Origin: Bacteroidaceae bacterium
GTDB taxonomy: Bacteria > Bacteroidota > Bacteroidia > Bacteroidales > Bacteroidaceae
DNA: 64,000 bases
Direction of reading: 5' to 3'
NCBI GenBank assembly: GCA_024697945.1
Contig: JAILRU010000031.1
Span: 1-64,000, forward strand
Shown here: positions 57,601 to 61,300 of the stretch, in pieces
Layout: each line of letters starts with the position of its first letter
Numbering within the stretch: the stretch's first letter is position 1
Made by a program: the position numbers and the translations under genes
The notes under the pieces: generated by a model
What the model saw: the letters and a program-made list of their open reading frames with translations, nothing else
Told to the model about the DNA's origin: nothing
Database searches by the model: none

Positions 57601-57946
57601 TGTGACGCCGTCGCAGTTCGCCTTCCGTCCATACTTCACCGGAAGCTACAGTCCCGTCAAGGAGTTCAAGGGTGCTCGTCACATTACCTTCACCCGTGCA
57701 AGCTCATCGCCTGGTGTTGAAGAGTATCCAGAGCCCGATGAATCACTCGACGGCGAGTTGATGATATACTCTGGTCACGGACGCATCTATGTCAAGTCCG
57801 GCTTGAACGAGGAGACAACGGTTCGCATCGTCAACACTGGCGGCGCCCTCATCCGAGTCTTCACCATCCAGCCTGGAGAAATCGTCGAGACACGTACCGC
57901 ACAAGGCATCTACATCGTGAACCAGAAGAAGGTAACGGTGAAGTAG
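45641..57946 (+). CDS. Giant glycine-rich secreted surface protein (4101 residues)
   Basis: ATG 45641 opens a signal peptide whose core (IQFSFFNFQLGVAFAQ) is translated TTCAATTTTCAATT repeat DNA. Residues about 40-1830 consist of many YGGGN / FGGG repeats of about 20-60 residues (GNVYGGGNEGEVDGNTTVTI, VFGGGRMANVGGSAFVNLDG), suggesting a long beta-helix. Residues about 1860-2960 are a different region with at least seven copies of a module of the form VG-x-x-I-x4-Y-x-x-L-x4-Q-x-x-F. Then come a GLUG-like part (FHGNGYTISGLSNSLFGTLC) and Tyr-rich inserts near 55500 and 57420. The C-terminus ends IVNTGGALIRVF ... GIYIVNQKKVTVK, like a type IX secretion tail. Probably a secreted adhesin. I do not recognise a named family. 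Confidence 0.82.
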   Translation: MNNNRNILLKRIYLMLTMLFGIANIQFSFFNFQLGVAFAQISIGGNVYGGGNEGEVDGNTTVTIRNGQISKVFGGGRMANVGGSAFVNLDGENASSTSRILIGSVYGGNDISGTVGTNISLSATGVDKVPAELTDVLRGSETLTTNPEKNDINNSWSAFVRSSQMTGTETFDHAILVGSVYGGGNGDYSYSSEDGVPEAGKTTHYIKDKLTNETIATTVTATGGAGFTEPELAKAYLEINGGCLSQVYGGGNMATVTDNTVISMDNHSKGLQELIPAQNPGESAADYQARLMTVLMDLARFTGLATFQGDFASLNYTSSRVFGGNNKATMSIHPHWNLKSGKIRDLYSGGNEGDMTNSYGLLLDIQKGSQISVINVYGGCRKANVHPLLNGAEVGSADVQLPANLGYHFPAGLSARVIVHGGDVTNVYGGNDISGRVWGGTAVGIRTSIRGDVYGGGNGSYAYTDNPALKDDPEYKDFYYDVNEILNKPANSTFTSLESAKALNNFRPHVEQTSVRLWGEGRDHLTIIGGSVYVGGNSATVIENPSLTNPIIELKIGSNVIADNVFLGNNGVQMVGADATNVLQIYKSTVTDRNGDDQAYSTIDLTDAVTLDKYMDGCAMSLHPRIVFDNVENGDPDTYSPYSTAIGSLFCGGNVGSMTWPGTATINVEHSIIIYDKFVTGCNNAYMAAVPGYSSVYWGGLTGTRQELQEHGMENPDGTIKDAVIVNLSGLRIQPMRFVIKRDSNYDPVLTNGKVTYLATDGCELSTINAVCSHGKQPNMEWNTIDVRTGKDVPNPDELTSGTRNSTADDINRRLKGGNIYGGCYAAGFVNGNVVINVNETIMDRDNIFAQVEEDDLGEGIYYNNTNYTIKKVNSGVIIDEQGMDVLGKAMNVFGGGYGAGTEIWGSATINLKEGYVFQVFGGAEKGIIGKPKTVYTNGIPEYPTTPLSDGSFDSDGNYAFNHYLYIPDERCSTYINLDGSQAGVSRHSSEDTPQMAETEFIYGGAFEGPIMGNAIVHLGNGRIFNSFAGSCNADIMGHTETYVGINASEVAGFPFIRDHIYGGNDLGGKIYGSKDFIGRVREDVSGIKDNIYDKTHSPVASAYVEYQQGRVDYIFGGCYGTYDYTDPLYDEYFYTTGGTGTTTENLGKARPGHSKPYLGNAFVNFRPVVSSNPLDKAKRVYGAGQGITGEKEIDVFQDRSYVLIDIPQSMTEFHDLVVFGAGSSCGLGMRVPPATALANSDAYSAVVDLFRGDISEGNVYGGSYTEGVTRRTVVNVPPVSTIKGKNIYGGAYGVTNTRPCDVYEATVNYNSDNAQMTGNIYGGNNAYRRTFYGKVNISSPVWTNKAKGYTATVYGAGYGEDTWSQYTEVNLLNGASVYEAYGGGQKGKVLNLESVNKWKADWAAENKTLYTAISPDPNSLYTDLGLASDVANYSQMETDLAAGIINREDSWKSPSSSYTKKKYNTNVSIKEGATVAGYCYGGGLGYTDTPTSGDVYGTTYIDLLGGTVTKDLYGAGTTGAVMDGKRVAKDADNSNDFIASANVYIKGGTVRNCYGGGWEGSVGYHDGTTTTTTDDILGETHVVIGVLNGPCTPDPALTYTSGIPTVQRNAYGGGEGGVIYGTANITVNNGYIGYVYNASGSDNASTDDFDEHYEEKIADETYDDGNGYGNNSRLLRAGNVFGSGYADFSNADFTNVYLYGGVVRNSAYGGGEIGTVGRGANSSGNVTIHKPGESHVFMYKGHVMQDVFGGGRGFDNLNRVSALGTGGYVFGLTDVNIYGGEVGTTAGVADGYGNVFGGGNLGYVYSGNGKKGDSSITGFKSTSTEGYYYKYNTTNNSFEVAENENILTEDCRVIVAPACQVLCGNTITLNGHTYNAGQYVPAEDLNFLLNKNAGGADWSKVDASDNHSGVTIRNAVFAGGNVSSGSDQVYANTVTVYGNATATLYDIYNRDLITIGTEHVGGLYGDGNLTFVDGYRELNVSNYGTDFYGLSDNISLYDYYNKLTDRERAYFTLEYKCLEGYTSTALGKTVSAGERISEDDFKLMDATEQAKWELLGFCTIYAGRLLNTLQRADFVGIFGSRMVLQGAQDRVPEVVDYTNYTINRVGELSLNKCTSQAGDTGDASEHGCYFGIYSIVNCLGAITSDVNFSDERTTDNTDPQYNPDSSGQTYEEWKSAHVTERKRNNGTSHNKVALASGVYLELTTEESTKDNKVWGIVTGVCQLDLISVVPGLGGGYVYAKNEHGTRSQSGNNHTILSPYNGEGYGHLKAVTNKIYTYSTTDLQPYETSGNFIHNTKQIIDDCYPISGSYSGPDAAPAHYWYIRGEIYVYDQIISAYTGSASAYAESINLPLTITPGSNGVLQLNDVKENLYAYYDVTTADSQTKIGSEGILIGTTTYHLNDPITYWDYNLLSAEDKKHFVKETYTIVEKCKIGGVEYNVGDVMLPGNVPSSTAEALVWVGSDTEGEYKQVEGKDVTYLVRLTNNVSHANGYILTYDMTNPKVWDRYYTPPTGANIAANVAGKKTTAVYNDNQSTYSTYIAAPTYTPTTSGVYGQRNYEVGDIIPDDIHTTYAAISTNGHTYPSNQATVLRAYVATAEATYTINNVEHHVYKGYAIPASEYTQLDASTQAKFTTANVCTSTIELGNNNYVYYGDLLTDAEVTTYKATYKSFLESQGISAADAATQADATFATSVLNAWYCSTAGKYGGDWYEASHNYRALEAWSAMSEEDRANFTFNYDAFDTLIDPDFAGMPVRYDGPNNNTPTLQDLYSVLTPVDYKATYNDTTDPLTYTDENGAPKSVAAGATIDREEFEDIPNEKHFYQAFTIPTAESTGTKYYIVKVAFTRGEMPYTVGTVISQSVYNSLDSDQKNYVMEQTFTTAGNYYFCRKPYTINANGEGYAVTDIDGHIHALNSEVTVGTIITETQYNYLPNKQVNFTIHGEVPVGTSTLYVARQSDINDLSEEKVITVIYNYTYEESDESGEHIEEIQEKHIINIHLQFKSGVPAISELEKPAIVLPNSTVGLKQPNVTPGAFEIIGGGWEMFTNQSDAEHHTNGIPYFNNLTPMYWYQNDYYVAYYAKSYLGKTYSNAVQFTVANYHDLDAVMNHERHLFVDHEDVERPCKIYIDDRECTDDTKSELDLLKDFYDLTLQNTMDVDGNPTTISGGELDGHKTVNHYIRGGNNLDFILQSDISPKAYTTWTPIGDDTQCFEGVFHGNGYTISGLSNSLFGTLCGDVYNTGVTGSFTSAGVVDKGSGYVENCWISTTGTPASGVRAVFNNPNRPQYIPVANNTILTSGQTYYTSNTGDGEFVSNGTQVSNGTNYYTKVSTVQVVNCYYPADNAYDETHNEHGDAIKKPRQSFYNGEVAYNLNGFYLNKRYNDHLSTTPTGYPYKYWDANDLDSSNKPRLKDGGYETETDYTLGYVEKYYEDGDFIYAGGYIPEGDNERYSTVNGKHYPIWPDDYIFFGQMLTYGHVASRTHQPLPAHVNKSNGRLTTTATAVNRVYRAPAYFRNSVMGVAYYNPYAVFAAKSADNTNTAYPNMTAIDFTGGNGDLAGTTTNPAPVGGNGYKNGLCTKVSTVEDVFYPPLLDNDGLTYFRNVDLTRNLLAYTPNTTGDDNDADTKTYTAVMTALSEPVYTETDPTYRTVATQDATTIHGHAVVETASGTYTATNDHFLVDKQDFNAPISYTFASGKRIWHQRTPDAYVDRTKGWEAISLPFEVELVTTHQKGEISHFYSGSTIGHEYWLREFNEGGTTEGNVYKGVFNYPAASSGSKSYTNTFLWDYYYQESGVVRPDANEDKYNWAYYSTTQTHEGYPYAAAAKPYIIGFPGTTYYEFDLSGGFKAANVLHDVIQLKKQVITFASTPATTIRVSDTETLPGGSAFGGVTHDGYTFRPSYLNEELPADTYVMNGEGSAYIALSDAGSGKYNTTGSTYADADEFAAAKAAAVGGKLYADADGTVEAMDYADASTIYYSRVSEISKNEENRVTPSQFAFRPYFTGSYSPVKEFKGARHITFTRASSSPGVEEYPEPDESLDGELMIYSGHGRIYVKSGLNEETTVRIVNTGGALIRVFTIQPGEIVETRTAQGIYIVNQKKVTVK
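51235..54480 (+). repeat. Scattered 45-60-residue coding modules in the giant protein
   Basis: Copies with the pattern G-x-x-I-x4-Y/F-x-x-L-x4-Q/K-x-x-F are read at about 51235, 51690, 52800, 53300, 53460, 54010, 54170 and 54360. Examples are ISEDDFKLMDATEQAKW, IPASEYTQLDASTQAKF and ISQSVYNSLDSDQKNYV. Several lie in stretches that look richer in A/T than their surroundings. Confidence 0.65.
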
Positions 57947-58000
57947 ATTAGGGATTAGAGATTAGGTAATAAGGATTAGAGATTAGGGATTAAAGAATAG
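57944..58000. repeat. GATTAGA/GATTAGG heptamer repeat
   Basis: Six or seven GATTAG(A/G) units follow the giant gene's stop and include that stop (TAG) at the edge. Confidence 0.8.
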
Positions 58001-58052
58001 AGCCGACAGGTCTCAACGTATAAAAAGCACCCCTATATAGAAGTTTGACGAG

Positions 58053-58268
58053 ATGACGATGCAGAAACAACTTCCAATAGGAGTACAGAACTTTGAGAAA
58101 ATAATCAAAGGCAACAAACTGTATGTAGATAAGACAACTCTTATTTACAGGATGACTCAGGAATACAATTATGTGTTCCTGAGTCATCCGCGTCGTTTCG
58201 CGACCGACCATCCTCATAGGCGTCAATTTCTCGTCAGAGAAAAGAACGATAGAGAAATGGAAAGTTGA
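58053..58268 (+). pseudogene. Fragment of a DUF1703-type AAA-ATPase
   Basis: The first 48 residues (KQLPIGVQNFEKIIKGNKLY, VDKTTLIYRM, VFLSHPRRF) match the start of the large Bacteroidetes AAA-ATPase/PD-(D/E)XK family, whose full members have over 500 residues. In those, PRRFGKS is followed by the Walker A Ser/Thr. Here the Walker Lys is lost: PRRF is followed at once by unrelated residues and a stop. A perfect 13-bp inverted repeat lies inside. This is a dead remnant between two giant genes. The rest of the 57947-58310 gap is repeat DNA. Confidence 0.7.
58151..58188. repeat. Perfect 13-bp inverted repeat in the AAA-ATPase fragment
   Basis: GATGACTCAGGAA (58151-58163) and TTCCTGAGTCATC (58176-58188) are exact complements with a 12-bp loop. 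Confidence 0.85.
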
Positions 58269-58308
58269 AGAATTCACAATTCATAATTGACGATTCACAA
58301 TTGACAAT
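58263..58308. repeat. ATTCACAATTCATAATTGAC-type repeat
   Basis: A/T-rich units AATTCACAATTCATAATTGA and CGATTCACAATTGACAAT precede the start of the second giant gene. Confidence 0.65.
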
Positions 58309-58310
58309 AT

Positions 58311-61300
58311 ATGACTCACGATATGTCCCACGATATGACATACATGATAGAGAATTTGCGGCACGGCCGTCGCTTTTTTGCGGAAAGGCTTTCCCTCCGC
58401 ACTTTCCTGCTCGTGATGATGCTTCTCACCGGAGCTGTGGGGGCTATGGCTCAGAATTATTATGTGTTCTATAATAGCAGCAACGGTTATATCGTTAACA
58501 ATAACGGCAATCTAGGTGTAAACAGCACATTTACACCATCAGCTGTATGGATTGCATCTGGACAATTAGGATCAACGTCCCGTTCGTTGCGTTCATATAC
58601 TGATAACACATTGTATTTGATTGATAATGATAACGCTGTGCCATCACTTAGCACTTCATCTGGCACTGATAGATGGAGAATTGACAATAGTAATTATTTG
58701 TATGCTCGTTGGAATAGAAATTATTATATCAAATATAGTAACTCTTCTTTCAACACAAATGACCAAAATACAAATGGTAACGTATTCACTGCATATTCTG
58801 TAACAATTACTGACGTAACCTCTACCTCCACCAATCCCACTATCAGTGGCGTTGACCTGTTGACTGCAACAGGCAATTCAACCTATACTGCAACAGGTGC
58901 TGCTTATCGCGTTGGTTATACTAACTACAGGTTTAATAATGCAGACCATTATTATGATGCTAACGGTAATAGCTTTACAGGAACTCCTGCTAATGCAACG
59001 ATTGGTACATACACTTGGACTCTAACAGACAACAGCTATGCTACTATCAACAGTTCTGGTGTAGTTAATGTTTCCAGCCTGCCAGAATCGGATATTACAT
59101 TAACCCTCACTGCTACGGCTACAGCCACTGGAGGTAATCCTGTAGCCCCATCTGGCATCACTCTCACTGGTACAAAAGAAATCACTATTCAGGGAACTAA
59201 ACCTTCCGCTCCTATCATCACCATCAATGGTACTTCTGTTACGATGAGCACTGATGCCGCTGGTTCTACCACCATTCGTTACACCCTTGACGGAACAGAA
59301 CCGACAGCATCGACAGGCACCGTATATAGCGGTCCGATTGATCTTAGCGGTAGCGCCGATTCGCCTATCACTATCAAGGCTGTCACTGTCCGTGACGGCA
59401 ATGCCTCTGCAGTAACAACCGAAACAGTGACGCTGACCCTTCCTGAACCTGTCATTACGGTTAATGCATCCGCAGGCACGGCAAGTATCAGCGCTACTAC
59501 AGGTGCTACCATATACTATACCACTGATGGTAGTGACCCAACCACCTCAAGCACCCAGTATTCAGGTAGTCTGTCGAGTCTTGCTGCAATGACGACCATC
59601 AAGGCCATCGCTGTCAAAACGGGCTGGAACGATTCACCAGTAGCATCCGCTACAGTTACGATTCCTTCAGGCGTATCTGGCGGCACAGTCACCTTGTTCG
59701 ACTACGAAGATCATAACTGGACATATTACAGCGGAGTGGATGCATCTGTGGATGGTGGCAACTACAACACCAACTATGTAGGCAAACTGTATAGTCCTAA
59801 TCCAAGAAATGTAAAGATAACCTACAATGGCGTAAACGGTATTAGCGGAAGTTCGACAACAGTAAGGGTGTCAATTAGCGAAAGCGAGACATCATTCGTT
59901 TATTACAAAACACTGGAACAGGGTAGCACCAGCGGCGAATACCCCTATCAGGTTATCAGTAATCCATTCAGCGTGCGTCCTTCCACGGGGAGTGGCAACA
60001 GCAAGACATACTACGGTTTTGCTGGGTGGAAGATTGTCAGTGGTGGTGAGTACATCAAGAACCACAACAATAATGATGTGTTGAGTCTTGATGAACAGAT
60101 TGTGTTTAACAATCTACCTTACCCATCAGTCAATTGCACCTCGGCAGAAATAGTATTTGAGACCACATGGACCCAAGCCAATGTCCGGACGGGAAACGAC
60201 ATTAGTACAATGCTGGGTAATTTCTCAGGAGGTACATACGAGACGAACTTTGCTGTGTTGACAGGAAACTACACAACAGCATGGACAGGCAACAAGAATG
60301 CAACCATTACCAGCGTCTTGCCCGATGGCAGCACAGATTACCGTGGTGCTTATACTCGTCTTAATGTCACGGTAAGCAATGGTTATACCATCAAATACGA
60401 GTATATCAATATCAATAATTACAATTCTACTCTCAGTATGGGTACTGGCACCAAAACGCTTTATATAGGTCGTGGTGTCAGCAATACCACCGCAAATGGC
60501 GTTTGTTGTAATGTGATACAGGGATATAGTGATGCTATTGGCAACAATGGTGGCTTAACTTATACACTGAAGATAGAGAGTGGTGTTTATAACTATTTGT
60601 CATATATTAAAGGATATGACGGGAACCAGGTTGATGAAAGAGTCCAAGGAACCGTATCTGTAAAAGGAGTTCTCGGTTGCGATTATGATCGCGCAAAAAA
60701 CGATAACACCAAACTAAAGATTCAAGAGCAAATCTTCATGGGTTATGCTAACAATTCAGCATTGCTCAGAAGTACTACCGCCGGCCAAGAAGTGCTCAAT
60801 GTAACACTAAAAAGCGGTAGCCTTAATTCGAATTTGACATCAGCAGGAACAGCTGATGCTGAGCAAAGTTTCTACATAGGCATAGCTGGTCAGTATAGTC
60901 CAGGCTACCGAATATTTACTATGGAGGGTGGCGAAATGTGGAGTTTGGCTGCAGGTCTATGTCAAAATACAGCTACCACCAATAGTGTTCGTTTCAGAAT
61001 TAAAGGCGGTCTTATAAAAGGTTCTATCTATGGTTCTGCTGCCAATGCCAACTCGTATGGCTACAAACAGATGATTCTCACGGGTGGTCAGGTAAAAGGT
61101 TGGATTGCCGGCGGCGGTAATGGGACAAGTGCAAACGGTGGTACCACTACAGGAAGTTCGTATGTTTATGTAGGTGGTAACTGCCGTGTTGACAGCGAGG
61201 GAAGCAACACAAAGATAAACAGTTCACTTGGTGGACAGGTGTTTGGTTCCGGCTCTGGTGTGGAAAACACCACAACATGGGGTGAGATGATGTATGGTAC

